DNA of 42,746 nucleotides from Thermus composti (GTDB lineage Bacteria; Deinococcota; Deinococci; Deinococcales; Thermaceae). This document shows positions 31,754 through 38,914 of the stretch, one piece after another; the stretch's first letter is position 1, and each line of letters begins with the position of its first letter. The stretch covers positions 1 through 42,746 of the forward strand of contig NZ_BMPJ01000018.1 in assembly GCF_014647535.1 (NCBI RefSeq), given 5' to 3'. Below the pieces are notes generated by a model. It was not told where the DNA came from. It worked only from the letters and a program-made list of their open reading frames with translations, and made no database searches. The position numbers and the translations under genes were made by a program.

Positions 31754-34122
31754 AGGTGGGCGTTAAGGGCATGACCTGCGCCGCCTGCGTGGCCCGGGTG
31801 GAGAGGGCCTTGAAGCGGGCGGAAGGGGTGGAGGAGGCCCGGGTCAACCTCACCACCGAGGAGGCCTTCCTACGCCTCCAGGAGGGCGTGGACCTTAAGG
31901 AGGTCCTCAAGCGGGTGGAGGAGGCGGGCTACGAGCCCGTGGTGGCCAAGGCGGAAATCCCCGTGAAGGGCATGACCTGCGCTGCCTGCGTGGCCCGGGT
32001 GGAACGGGCCATAAAAAAGCTTCCTGGGGTGGTCTCGGCCACGGTGAACCTCGCCGCGGAGAAGGCCTTCGTGGAGTACCTGCCGGACACGGTGAGCCTC
32101 GCCCGGATCCGCCAGGCCATCCGGGAGGCGGGCTACGAGCCTTTGGAGGGGACGGAGGAGGCGCGGAAAGAAGCGCCCACCTACCGCAAGGACCTCCTCC
32201 TCGCCCTCCCCTTCGCCCTCCTCACCCTCCTCCTCGCCATGGGGCCTATGCTCTTCCCCCTGCCTCACCTCTCCCCCTGGCTCCAGGCGGCCGCGGCCCT
32301 TCCCGTCCTCTACGCCGGTAGGCGCTTCTTCCGCCAAGCCTTGGCCGAGGTCCGGCACCGGGCCTTGGGCATGAGCACCCTGGTGGCCTTGGGCTCGGGA
32401 AGCGCCTACCTCTACTCCTTCCTGGTCCTCCTCTTTCCGGGGCTTTTCCCCGAGGAGGCCCGCCACCTCTACTTTGAGGCCGGGGCGGTGATCCTGGCCC
32501 TGATCCTTCTGGGCAAGCACCTGGAGGAAGGGGCCAAGGGGAAGGCCTCGGAGGCCATAAGGAAGCTCCTCGCCCTAAGGCCCAAGACGGCCCGGGTGGT
32601 CCAGGAAGGCGGGGAAAAGGAGATCCCCGCCGAGGCCCTGATCCCCGGGGACCGGGTGCGGGTGTTGCCGGGGGAGCGGATCCCGGCGGATGGGGTGGTG
32701 GAGGAGGGACAAAGCCACGTGGACGAGTCCATGCTCACCGGGGAGTCCATCCCCAAGGCCAAGGGCCCGGGGGACGAGGTGGTGGGGGGCACGGTGAACG
32801 GGGAGGGCGTCCTGGTGGTGCGGGTCACCCGGGTGGGGGAGGCCACGGTCCTGGCCCAGATGGCCCGGATGGTGGAGGAGGCCCAGGGGCACAAGCCCAA
32901 GGTGCAGGAACTGGCCGACCGCATCGCGGGCGTCTTCGTCCCCGTGGTGCTGGGGGTGACCCTCCTTACCTTCACCCTTTGGCTCCTCCTGGGGCCCGGG
33001 CTATCCCACGCTTTTGTGGCGGCCCTTTCCGTCCTCCTCATCGCCTGCCCCTGCGCCATGGGCCTCGCCACCCCCGCCGCCATCGCCGTGGCCACGGGGC
33101 GGGCGGCCCAGATGGGGATCCTCTTCCGCAAGGGGACGGCCCTCGAGGCCCTGGCCCGGGCGGACACCGTGGTCCTGGACAAGACGGGCACCCTCACCCT
33201 GGGCCGCCCCACCCTCACCGAGGTCCTCCCCTTCGGGATGGAGGCTAAAACGGCCCTCCGCCTGGCCGCCGCCCTGGAGGGGCAGAGCACCCACCCCATC
33301 GCCCAGGCGGTGCTGGAAGCCGCCCAAGGCCTTCCCCCCCTGGCCGCCGAAGGGGGAAAGGCCCTGCCCGGGGAAGGGGTGATGGGCAGGGTGGAGGGAA
33401 GGACCCTCTACCTGGGCGGGCCCGCCCTCATGGAGCGCCTGGGGGTGGCCCTGCCCCAGGAGGCCTTGGCCCTGGCGGAAAAGGGCTACACCCCCCTCTA
33501 CTTAAGCGACGGAGAGCGCCTGCTCGCGGCCTTCGCCGTCTTTGACCCCCCAAGGCCCGAAGCTAAGGAGGTGGTGGCGGCCCTCAAGGCCCTGGGCCTC
33601 AGGCTCGTCCTCCTCACCGGGGACCACCCCGCCCCGGCCAGGCGGGTGGCCGAGGCTTTAGGCATCCCCAAGGTCCAGGCTGGGGTGAGGCCCGAAGGGA
33701 AGGTGGAGGCGGTGCGCAGGCTCCAGGCCGAGGGCCGCAAGGTGGTCTTCGTGGGGGACGGGATCAACGACGCCGCCGCCCTGGCCCAGGCGGACGCGGG
33801 CATCGCCATGGGAAGCGGCACGGACATCGCCCTCGAGGCCGGGGATGTCATCCTCCTCACCCCGGACCTCAAGGGGGTGGTCACGGCCTTCCTCCTGGCC
33901 CGCAAAACCCTACGCACCATCTACCTCAACTTCTTCTGGGCCTACGCCTACAACGTGGTCCTCATCCCCGTGGCCGCAGGGGTCCTTTACCCCTTCACCG
34001 GCCTCCTCCTCAACCCCATGCTGGCGGCGGCGGCCATGAGCCTAAGTAGCCTCTTCGTCCTCACCAACTCCCTGAGGCTAAGGGGCTTCCGCCCTTACCG
34101 GGGGCTAACCGCCGCTCTCTAG
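31738..34122 (+). CDS. copA: Copper-exporting P1B-type ATPase CopA
   Basis: A 794-residue membrane Cu(I) pump. Two N-terminal HMA domains carry C14/C17 and C81/C84 (GMTCAAC twice). The membrane metal site is C437-P-C439. The phosphorylated Asp is D481 in [13 protein letters not shown] (the HP motif) and [10 protein letters not shown] are present. The start overlaps the DUF305 gene, so the two are coupled. The last codons contain a response-regulator-like box, and the TAG stop doubles as the start of a -10-like TAGGCT for the next operon. Confidence 0.96.
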   Translation: MALEVKVGVKGMTCAACVARVERALKRAEGVEEARVNLTTEEAFLRLQEGVDLKEVLKRVEEAGYEPVVAKAEIPVKGMTCAACVARVERAIKKLPGVVSATVNLAAEKAFVEYLPDTVSLARIRQAIREAGYEPLEGTEEARKEAPTYRKDLLLALPFALLTLLLAMGPMLFPLPHLSPWLQAAAALPVLYAGRRFFRQALAEVRHRALGMSTLVALGSGSAYLYSFLVLLFPGLFPEEARHLYFEAGAVILALILLGKHLEEGAKGKASEAIRKLLALRPKTARVVQEGGEKEIPAEALIPGDRVRVLPGERIPADGVVEEGQSHVDESMLTGESIPKAKGPGDEVVGGTVNGEGVLVVRVTRVGEATVLAQMARMVEEAQGHKPKVQELADRIAGVFVPVVLGVTLLTFTLWLLLGPGLSHAFVAALSVLLIACPCAMGLATPAAIAVATGRAAQMGILFRKGTALEALARADTVVLDKTGTLTLGRPTLTEVLPFGMEAKTALRLAAALEGQSTHPIAQAVLEAAQGLPPLAAEGGKALPGEGVMGRVEGRTLYLGGPALMERLGVALPQEALALAEKGYTPLYLSDGERLLAAFAVFDPPRPEAKEVVAALKALGLRLVLLTGDHPAPARRVAEALGIPKVQAGVRPEGKVEAVRRLQAEGRKVVFVGDGINDAAALAQADAGIAMGSGTDIALEAGDVILLTPDLKGVVTAFLLARKTLRTIYLNFFWAYAYNVVLIPVAAGVLYPFTGLLLNPMLAAAAMSLSSLFVLTNSLRLRGFRPYRGLTAAL

Positions 34123-34125
34123 GCT
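34093..34125 (+). promoter_or_regulatory. Response-regulator-box-like promoter of the SHOCT/two-component operon
   Basis: CCTTAC (34093-34098), N5, GCTAAC (34104-34109), N10, TAGGCT (34120-34125) has the same spacing as the two stronger boxes at 36153 and 37485, with three mismatches in the two half-sites. It lies at the end of copA, and TAGGCT starts with the copA stop. This would give autoregulation of the two-component genes. Confidence 0.45.
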
Positions 34126-34130
34126 AAACC

Positions 34131-34149
34131 CCGGGGAGGCTTCCCCCGG
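34131..34149 (+). other. Leader hairpin between copA and the SHOCT gene
   Basis: CCGGGG (34131-34136) pairs with CCCCGG (34144-34149). There is no T-run, and a full AAAGGAGGTGA ribosome binding site follows. It may insulate or stabilise the downstream message. Confidence 0.4.
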
Positions 34150-34163
34150 AAAGGAGGTGAAGG

Positions 34164-34406
34164 ATGGTAGCCCTGGCGCAAGGATGGTGGTACGGGTGCG
34201 GTCCCCACGCCTTCGGCTGGTGGGGGTGGCTTTACCCCCTCCTCTTCCTAGCCCTTCTCTTCCTTGGGGTCTACCTGGTGGCCAAGGCCCTGAGGGGCGA
34301 GGCCTCCCGGACCGGGGACCGGGCCTTGGAGGTCCTGAGGGAGCGCTACGCCCGCGGGGAGATTGACAAGGAGACCTTTGAGCGCATGAAGCGGGACCTG
34401 GCATGA
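34164..34406 (+). CDS. Small TM-SHOCT protein
   Basis: An 80-residue protein with a Trp/Gly/His-rich N terminus (GWWYGCGPHAFGWWGW, one Cys and one His), one membrane helix (about residues 24-42) and a C-terminal SHOCT motif (ALEVLRERYARGEIDKETFERM). The SHOCT motif is a short oligomerisation element of unclear function. The start is set by AAAGGAGGTGA. It overlaps the response regulator gene by 4 nt (ATGA). A related TM-SHOCT gene begins at 37535 in the same copper island, so the pair may be paralogues. Confidence 0.8.
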   Translation: MVALAQGWWYGCGPHAFGWWGWLYPLLFLALLFLGVYLVAKALRGEASRTGDRALEVLRERYARGEIDKETFERMKRDLA

Positions 34407-35077
34407 AGGTCCTCCTGGTGGACGACGACCCGGCCCTCCTCGAGGTCCTCGGGGCTTACCTGAGGGGGGCCGGGTTTGAGGTCCTTTTGGCGGAGGACGG
34501 GGAGAAAGCCCTGGAGCTCTTCCCCACCGCCGATCTCGTCATCCTGGACCTGATGCTCCCCAAGGTGGGGGGCCTCGAGGTGGCCCGCCTCCTCCGCCAG
34601 GAGCGCCCCGAGCTTCCCCTCCTCATCCTCACCGCCAAGGGAGAGGAGGAGGACCGCATCCTGGGCCTGGAGCTAGGGGCCGACGACTACGTGGTCAAGC
34701 CCTTTAGCCCAAGGGAGGTGGTGGCCCGGGTCAAGGCCCTGTTGCGCCGCGCCGGGCTTAAGGAGGAGCTCGTCTACGGCCCCTTACGGATCCTCCCCAA
34801 GGCCCGCCAGGCCTACCTGGAGGGCAGATCCCTCCCCCTTTCCCGGCTGGAGTTTGACCTCCTTTTGACCCTCGCCCAACACCCGGGGATGGTCTTCAGC
34901 CGGGAAAGGCTTTTGGAAAAGGTCTGGGGGCCGGACTTCCCGGGCGTGGACCGGGTGGTGGACGTGCACATCGCCTCTTTAAGGAAAAAGCTCGGGGACG
35001 ACCCGGAAAACCCCCGCTTCCTGGAGACGGTTCGGGGGGTGGGGTACCGCTTCAAGGAGGATGCGCCTTCTCCTTAA
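34403..35077 (+). CDS. OmpR/PhoB-type response regulator (copper-linked)
   Basis: A 224-residue two-component regulator. The receiver domain has the acidic pair D7/D8, phosphoacceptor D49 (VILDLMLP), T77 and K99 (VVKPFSP). The C-terminal winged helix (about 130-222) includes SRLEFDLLLTLAQHPG and VDVHIASLRKKLGDD. OmpR-type regulators bind direct repeats spaced about 11 bp, which is what is seen before cueP and the 37535 operon. It overlaps the SHOCT gene and the kinase gene. A CopR/CusR-like role is inferred from the neighbours. Confidence 0.92.
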   Translation: MKVLLVDDDPALLEVLGAYLRGAGFEVLLAEDGEKALELFPTADLVILDLMLPKVGGLEVARLLRQERPELPLLILTAKGEEEDRILGLELGADDYVVKPFSPREVVARVKALLRRAGLKEELVYGPLRILPKARQAYLEGRSLPLSRLEFDLLLTLAQHPGMVFSRERLLEKVWGPDFPGVDRVVDVHIASLRKKLGDDPENPRFLETVRGVGYRFKEDAPSP

Positions 35078-36182
35078 GCTCTTTTTAAGCCACTTCCTGG
35101 TGGCCTCCCTGGCCCTCCTCCTTCTCTTCCTCCTGGCCGAGGCCCTCGCCCCTTCCTTCTACCGGGGGCACGTGGAGCGCATGTACCACGCCCTGGCCAT
35201 GATGGGCGGGGGGATGATGGCCGAGACCCTAAGGCAGGACCTGGAAAAGGGCCTGCGCTCCACCCTCACCACCGCCCTCCTCTCCGCCCTTCCCCTTTCC
35301 GCTTTGGGGGCCCTCCTCACCGCCCTCTTCGCCAGCCTCCGCCTTTACCGCACCGCCAAGCTTCTCGCCGAGGGGAGCCGGCGCATGGCCCAGGGGGAGT
35401 ACGGAATCCGGCTTCCCCTCTTGGAGCGGGACGAGCTCGGGGAGCTCGCCCTCCACTTCAACCGCCTGGCCGAGGCCCTGGAGAAGGTGGAGCGAACCCG
35501 GGCCGAGCTCATCGGCACCGTGGCCCACGAGCTCAGGACCCCCCTCTCCGCCCTCCAAGGCTACGCCGAGGGGCTTATGGACGGGGTCCTCTCCAAGGAA
35601 AAGGCGGCCGAGGGGATCCTGCGGGAGGTCAAGGCCATGAGGCGCCTGGTGGAGGACCTCTCCCTGGTCTCCCGGGTGGAGGCGAAGGCGGTGGAGATCC
35701 GCCCGAGGCCCCTAGACCCCAAAGCCCTCCTTCAGGAGGCCCTCATGCGCTTCCAAAGCGCCTTCCAGGCCAAGGGGGTGGCGCTTCGCCTGGAGGTGGC
35801 GGAGGGACTGCCTTGGGTGTGGGCCGACGAGGAAAGGGTCCTCCAGGTGCTGGCCAACCTCCTAAGCAACGCCCTCCGCTACACCCCCGAAGGGGGCGCG
35901 GTGTGGCTTAGGGCCTTCCGCCACGGGGAGGCCGTGGCCTTCCAGGTGGAGGACACCGGGCCCGGCATCCCCGAGGAGCACCTGCCCCACATCTTTGAGC
36001 GCTTCTACCGGGTGGACAAGGCCCGCAGCCGCAAGGAGGGGGGAAGCGGGGTGGGGCTCACCGTCGCCAAGGGCCTGGTGGAGGCCATGGGGGGAAGGAT
36101 CCATGTGGAAAGCCAGGTGGGAAAGGGAAGCCGCTTCACCTTCACCCTCCCCCTTTACACGGGCTTAACATCCAGGGGCTAG
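35061..36182 (+). CDS. Sensor histidine kinase with Met/His-rich extracytoplasmic segment
   Basis: A 373-residue membrane kinase. Two helices (about 10-30 and 73-93) enclose a short outside loop containing H37, M41, H43, M47, M48, M52 and M53 (HALAMMGGGMMAE), plausible Cu(I) or Ag(I) ligands. A HAMP-like region (about 94-145) follows. The phosphorylated His is H156 in VAHELRTP. The ATP lid shows NLLSNALRYTPEGG, DTGPGIPEE, FERFYRVDKA and GSGVGLTVAKGL. It pairs with the preceding regulator (16-nt overlap). The TAG stop forms the first half of the cueP -10. Confidence 0.92.
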   Translation: MRLLLKLFLSHFLVASLALLLLFLLAEALAPSFYRGHVERMYHALAMMGGGMMAETLRQDLEKGLRSTLTTALLSALPLSALGALLTALFASLRLYRTAKLLAEGSRRMAQGEYGIRLPLLERDELGELALHFNRLAEALEKVERTRAELIGTVAHELRTPLSALQGYAEGLMDGVLSKEKAAEGILREVKAMRRLVEDLSLVSRVEAKAVEIRPRPLDPKALLQEALMRFQSAFQAKGVALRLEVAEGLPWVWADEERVLQVLANLLSNALRYTPEGGAVWLRAFRHGEAVAFQVEDTGPGIPEEHLPHIFERFYRVDKARSRKEGGSGVGLTVAKGLVEAMGGRIHVESQVGKGSRFTFTLPLYTGLTSRG

Positions 36183-36185
36183 GGT
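36153..36185 (+). promoter_or_regulatory. Response-regulator box and -10 of cueP
   Basis: CTTTAC (36153-36158), N5, CTTAAC (36164-36169), N10, TAGGGT (36180-36185). Half-sites and every spacing are identical to the promoter at 37485-37517. The box lies inside the end of the kinase gene, and the -10 starts with its stop codon. The ATG follows 7 nt after the -10. Confidence 0.7.
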
Positions 36186-36192
36186 TTGGGGC

Positions 36193-36711
36193 ATGAAAAG
36201 GATCTTGGCGTTGGTCGGCACGGCGTTGGCGCTAGGTCTGGCCCAAGCCCCTTCCCCCGAGGCCCTAAGGGGTGCCTCCCCCGAGGAGGCCCTCCTCCTC
36301 GCCCAGCGCTTCCGGGAAGAGGGGGCGCAGGTGGTGAGCTACGTGACCCCGGAGGCCTTCTTCTTTGAGTTCCCGGACGGCCGCAAGGCCCGGGTGGCCC
36401 TGGGCGATAAGTTCCTGGTGGCCGTGGCCCCCTACCGCCAAAGGACCCACCCTTGCCAGGTCCACTACTTCTCCAGCTGCACCGGGGAGCTTGCGGGGGA
36501 GACCTTCACGGTACGGGTCCTAGAGGGGAACAAGGAGGAGCTGAGGACCCAGGTCCAGACGGGTAAGGACGGCTTCTTCACCCTTTGGCTTCCCCGGAAC
36601 CGCCGCTACACCCTCGAGGTCCGCCAGGGGGACTGGGTGGCCCAAGGCGCCCTCACCACCTTCGCCCAAAGCCCCACCTGCCTCACGGGGCTTAGGCTTT
36701 CCCGGAGGTGA
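36193..36711 (+). CDS. cueP: CueP-like periplasmic copper-binding protein
   Basis: A 172-residue exported protein with a signal peptide (about residues 1-18, ending GLAQA). The region THPCQVHYFSSCTGEL (C88, C96) and the late SPTCLTGLRL (C163) match CueP, a periplasmic copper protein known in Salmonella that helps buffer copper and supply it to enzymes. All three cysteines are retained. It is preceded by a response-regulator-type promoter with the -10 only 7 nt before the ATG, so the mRNA is likely leaderless and copper-induced. Confidence 0.85.
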   Translation: MKRILALVGTALALGLAQAPSPEALRGASPEEALLLAQRFREEGAQVVSYVTPEAFFFEFPDGRKARVALGDKFLVAVAPYRQRTHPCQVHYFSSCTGELAGETFTVRVLEGNKEELRTQVQTGKDGFFTLWLPRNRRYTLEVRQGDWVAQGALTTFAQSPTCLTGLRLSRR

Positions 36712-36720
36712 AGTCAGGCT

Positions 36721-36741
36721 CCCCTAAGATGAGGGGCTTTT
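36721..36741 (+). terminator. Weak terminator-like hairpin after cueP
   Basis: CCCCT (36721-36725) and AGGGG (36732-36736) enclose AAGATG and are followed by CTTTT (36737-36741). The stem is only 5 bp and lies within the 3' end of the convergent methyltransferase gene. Confidence 0.3.
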
Positions 36742-37401
36742 ACCCCTGGCTGGCTCTGGTGGGGCTTGGGGCCCTCCTTCTTTGAAGGCAAGCCCCGCCA
36801 CGTGGGGAGCCACCACGGGGAGGGGAAGGGAGAAGGCCTCCGCCTCCACCCGGGGAAAGCGGGCCCGGATCAGGGCGAGGGTCTCCCGATTAGGGTGGCA
36901 TCCGTCCCCGAAGAAGGCGAAGCAAGGGGTGGCCACCTCCTGGAAGAAGCGGAGAGGGGTCCTTTTGGGAGCGGCCACGTGCTCCAGGAAGAGGTAGGCC
37001 CCCCCCGGCCGCAAGACCCGGTGGACCTCTTCCAGGGCCTTTTCGGGGTCTTCCACCGAGCAGAGGACCAGGGTGGCCACCACCAGGTCCACGCTTCCCT
37101 CGGGCAAGGGTATGGCCTCGGCCCTCCCGGGAAGGAGGGTGAGGTCCACCCCCAGGGCCCGGGCCTTGGCCTTAAGGAGGGGGTGGAAAAAGGGGTTGGG
37201 CTCGAGGGCCAGGTACTGAACCTTCCCCGGGAGGTAGGCCAGGTGGGTCCCCGGCCCCGGCCCGATCTCCAGGACCGCCTTGGGGTCCACCGCCTCCCAG
37301 GCCCTTTGGAAGAGGGCCCTCTTCCGCTCCGCCACCAAGGCCTCGTGCCGGGCGGAAAGCCCCGGGTAAAGGCAGGCGAAAAGGCGCTTTCGCCAGACCA
37401 T
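36724..37401 (-). CDS. Class I SAM-dependent methyltransferase
   Basis: A 225-residue methyltransferase of the Methyltransf_11 / METTL7-like type. Motif I is LEIGPGPGTH (about 43-52). The acidic residue after strand 2 lies in YLALEPN, and motif post-I reads GSVDLVVATLVLCSVEDPEKAL. GAYLFLEHVAAPKR near 135 and GDGCHPNRET near 166 resemble the METTL7 group. The substrate is unknown; thiol or metalloid methylation is only a guess. TAGGGT on the - strand (37413-37408) ends 6 nt before the ATG. It diverges from the Met-rich copper operon and converges on cueP. Confidence 0.85.
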   Translation of the reverse strand: MVWRKRLFACLYPGLSARHEALVAERKRALFQRAWEAVDPKAVLEIGPGPGTHLAYLPGKVQYLALEPNPFFHPLLKAKARALGVDLTLLPGRAEAIPLPEGSVDLVVATLVLCSVEDPEKALEEVHRVLRPGGAYLFLEHVAAPKRTPLRFFQEVATPCFAFFGDGCHPNRETLALIRARFPRVEAEAFSLPLPVVAPHVAGLAFKEGGPQAPPEPARGKSPSS

Positions 37402-37407
37402 GCCCTT

Positions 37408-37413
37408 ACCCTA
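37408..37413 (-). promoter_or_regulatory. Leaderless -10 (TAGGGT) of the methyltransferase gene
   Basis: Read on the - strand, TAGGGT ends 6 nt before the ATG at 37401. The same hexamer serves as -10 at the two strong response-regulator promoters. The nearest matching box in this orientation is 50 bp upstream instead of 10. Confidence 0.45.
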
Positions 37414-37424
37414 CTCCTTGGGGC

Positions 37425-37452
37425 CCCCACCGCGGCGAAAGCCACGGTGGGG
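37425..37452. repeat. Long dyad with a GAAA centre in the divergent intergenic region
   Basis: CCCCACCG (37425-37432) and CGGTGGGG (37445-37452) pair perfectly. Inside, GGC-GAAA-GCC (37434-37443) extends the stem after one C/A mismatch, giving a GNRA-type loop if read as + strand RNA. It lies between the two divergent promoters. Confidence 0.7.
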
Positions 37453-37463
37453 TACTTAGCCCC

Positions 37464-37517
37464 GTTAAGCCCCGGTAAAGCGCCCTTTACGCAACCTTAA
37501 CAATACCGGGCTAGGGT
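37464..37517. promoter_or_regulatory. Mirrored response-regulator boxes and -10 of the Met-rich copper operon
   Basis: GTTAAG (37464-37469), N5, GTAAAG (37475-37480), N4, CTTTAC (37485-37490), N5, CTTAAC (37496-37501): a perfectly symmetric array of two phased direct repeats in opposite orientation. The right half stands 10 bp before TAGGGT (37512-37517), as at cueP. The left half faces the methyltransferase gene. A GGAGGTGA site (37524-37531) precedes the ATG at 37535. Confidence 0.75.
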
Positions 37518-37534
37518 ATAGGTGGAGGTGAACG

Positions 37535-37780
37535 ATGGGCATGATGGGTTGGGGTGGAATGGGCGGCTTCGGAGGCTTCTTCGGGCTTTTCAACATGCTC
37601 CTTTTCCTGGCCCTTCTGGCCTTCCTGGTCTACCTGGGCTTTAGGGCTCTGGAAAGGTGGGAAGGCCCAAAGGGCAAAGACGAGGCCTTGGAAGCCCTTA
37701 GGCTCCGCTACGCCAAAGGGGAGCTAGACGAGGCAACCTTTAAGCGGCTCAAGAAGGAGCTGGAAGGAGGGGAAGCATGA
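37535..37780 (+). CDS. Small Met/Gly-rich TM-SHOCT protein
   Basis: An 81-residue protein. The N terminus MGMMGWGGMGGFGG is rich in Met and Gly, then comes one membrane helix (about residues 17-37), then a SHOCT motif (ALEALRLRYAKGELDEATFKRL). It resembles the protein at 34164 in layout but has Met where that one has Trp/His/Cys. The Met cluster may bind Cu(I) at the membrane surface. The ATG has GGAGGTGA 3-4 nt upstream. It overlaps the next gene by 4 nt (ATGA). Confidence 0.82.
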   Translation: MGMMGWGGMGGFGGFFGLFNMLLFLALLAFLVYLGFRALERWEGPKGKDEALEALRLRYAKGELDEATFKRLKKELEGGEA

Positions 37781-38418
37781 AACGGACCGGCTTGGTTTTG
37801 GGTCTCGTGGTCCTCGGGCTTTTGGGACTCGCCCTCACCCAGGGCATGATGGGGGGCTACGGCCCCGGCTACGGGATGATGGGCCCCGGGATGATGGGCT
37901 ACGGGATGATGGGGATGGGGGGCATGGGCATGATGGCCGTCTACCCCCCCGAGGCCAAGCCCATCCCCGAGGAGGTGGCCAAGGCCCGGATGGAGGCCTA
38001 CGCCAAGCGCCTTTACCCGGGGGCGCGCCTTAAGGACTTCATGGCCTTCAGCCAGAACTACTACGCTCAGGTGGTGGACGAACGGGGCCAGGGGCTTTTT
38101 GAGCTCATCGCCGACCGCTACACCGGGGTGGTCTCCCCCGAGCCCGGGCCCAACATGATGTGGAACACCCGCTATGGGATGATGGGAGGCCCCACGCAGG
38201 CGCCGGTGCGCTACGGCCTCGAGGAGGCCAAAAAGCTGGCCGCAACCTTCCTCCAAGGCTTTCTCCCCGGGGCCCGGGTGCTGGAGGAGGGGGCCTTCCC
38301 CGGGTACTACACCTTTGACTTCGGCCGCAAGGAGGTGGAGGGGATGCTCTCCGTGAACGCCTACACCGGGGAGGTCTGGGTCCACACCTGGCACGGGCCC
38401 TTCCTGGGGGAGCGTTGA
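37777..38418 (+). CDS. Exported Met-rich protein with PepSY-like C-terminal part
   Basis: A 213-residue protein with a signal peptide (about residues 1-21). A segment of about 32 residues follows that is almost only Met, Gly, Tyr and Pro, with repeats such as YGMMGPGMMGYGMMG (about 23-54), typical of Cu(I)-binding Met-rich stretches. Two similar alpha/beta modules follow (about 65-110 and 145-205, the second with VRYGLEEAKKLAATFL and SVNAYTGEVWVHTWHG), resembling PepSY-type domains. It is probably a periplasmic copper sponge. It is coupled to the SHOCT gene and driven by the same strong box. Confidence 0.75.
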   Translation: MKRTGLVLGLVVLGLLGLALTQGMMGGYGPGYGMMGPGMMGYGMMGMGGMGMMAVYPPEAKPIPEEVAKARMEAYAKRLYPGARLKDFMAFSQNYYAQVVDERGQGLFELIADRYTGVVSPEPGPNMMWNTRYGMMGGPTQAPVRYGLEEAKKLAATFLQGFLPGARVLEEGAFPGYYTFDFGRKEVEGMLSVNAYTGEVWVHTWHGPFLGER

Positions 38419-38443
38419 GCTAAGATAGGGGGGGAGGGTATCT

Positions 38444-38832
38444 ATGACGACGCTCCGCAAAACCCTAAAGGAAAGCCTCCCCGAGGCCCGCGCCCGGGTG
38501 GAGGCGGCCCTGAAGGAGGAAGGCTTCGGCATCCTCACGGAAATTGACGTGGCGGCCACCCTCAAGGCCAAGCTGGGCCTGGAAAGGCCCCCTACCGGAT
38601 CCTCGGGGCCTGCAACCCCCACTTGGCGGCCAAGGCCCTCGAGGCCGAACCCGAAATCGGCCTCCTCCTCCCCTGCAACGTGGTCCTCCGGGAAACCGAA
38701 GAGGGCGTGGAGGTCCTCATCCAAGACCCCGAAGCCATGTTCCGGGTCCTCCCGGAGGCCACCCAAAGGGCCTTAGCCCCCGTGGCCGAGGAGGCCCGGG
38801 CCCGGCTCTCCCGCGCCCTTTCCCGGCTCTAA
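38444..38832 (+). pseudogene. DUF302 gene with a one-base deletion
   Basis: From ATG 38444 the frame gives a normal DUF302 start (RVEAALKEEGFGILTEIDV) up to about codon 47. It then reads nonsense to a stop at 38776. The true continuation (PYRILGACNPHLAAKALEAE, LLLPCNVVLRE) is in the frame shifted by one base, running to 38832. One base appears missing between 38582 and 38592, in GGAAAGGCCCCC; the loss of one C from a C6 run, or one A, would explain it. Both conserved Cys are still encoded downstream. DUF302 proteins are small, often in metal or sulfur loci. It may be a pseudogene or a homopolymer sequence error. Confidence 0.85.
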
Positions 38833-38853
38833 AGGCCCCTTCCCGCTTCCCCC

Positions 38854-38883
38854 TACCCCTCCCCTGGAGGGAGGGGGTAAAAT
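38854..38883. promoter_or_regulatory. Second CsoR-operator-like dyad with a -10, before copB
   Basis: TACCCCTCCC (38854-38863) and GGGAGGGGGTA (38869-38879) are inverted with one extra G, around CTGGA. The right end merges into TAAAAT (38878-38883), a good -10. A bound repressor would cover the -35/-10 spacer. The C/G-rich arms and TA ends resemble the dyad before copZ. Confidence 0.6.
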
Positions 38884-38914
38884 CTCCTTAAGAAGAAGCG
38901 AAGGAGGTGCCCAT

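Noticed and set aside
36729-36785. 18-residue hydrophobic frame after cueP (MRGFYPWLALVG...)
   Set aside because: No ribosome binding site, lies antisense to the methyltransferase end, and is too short to support alone.
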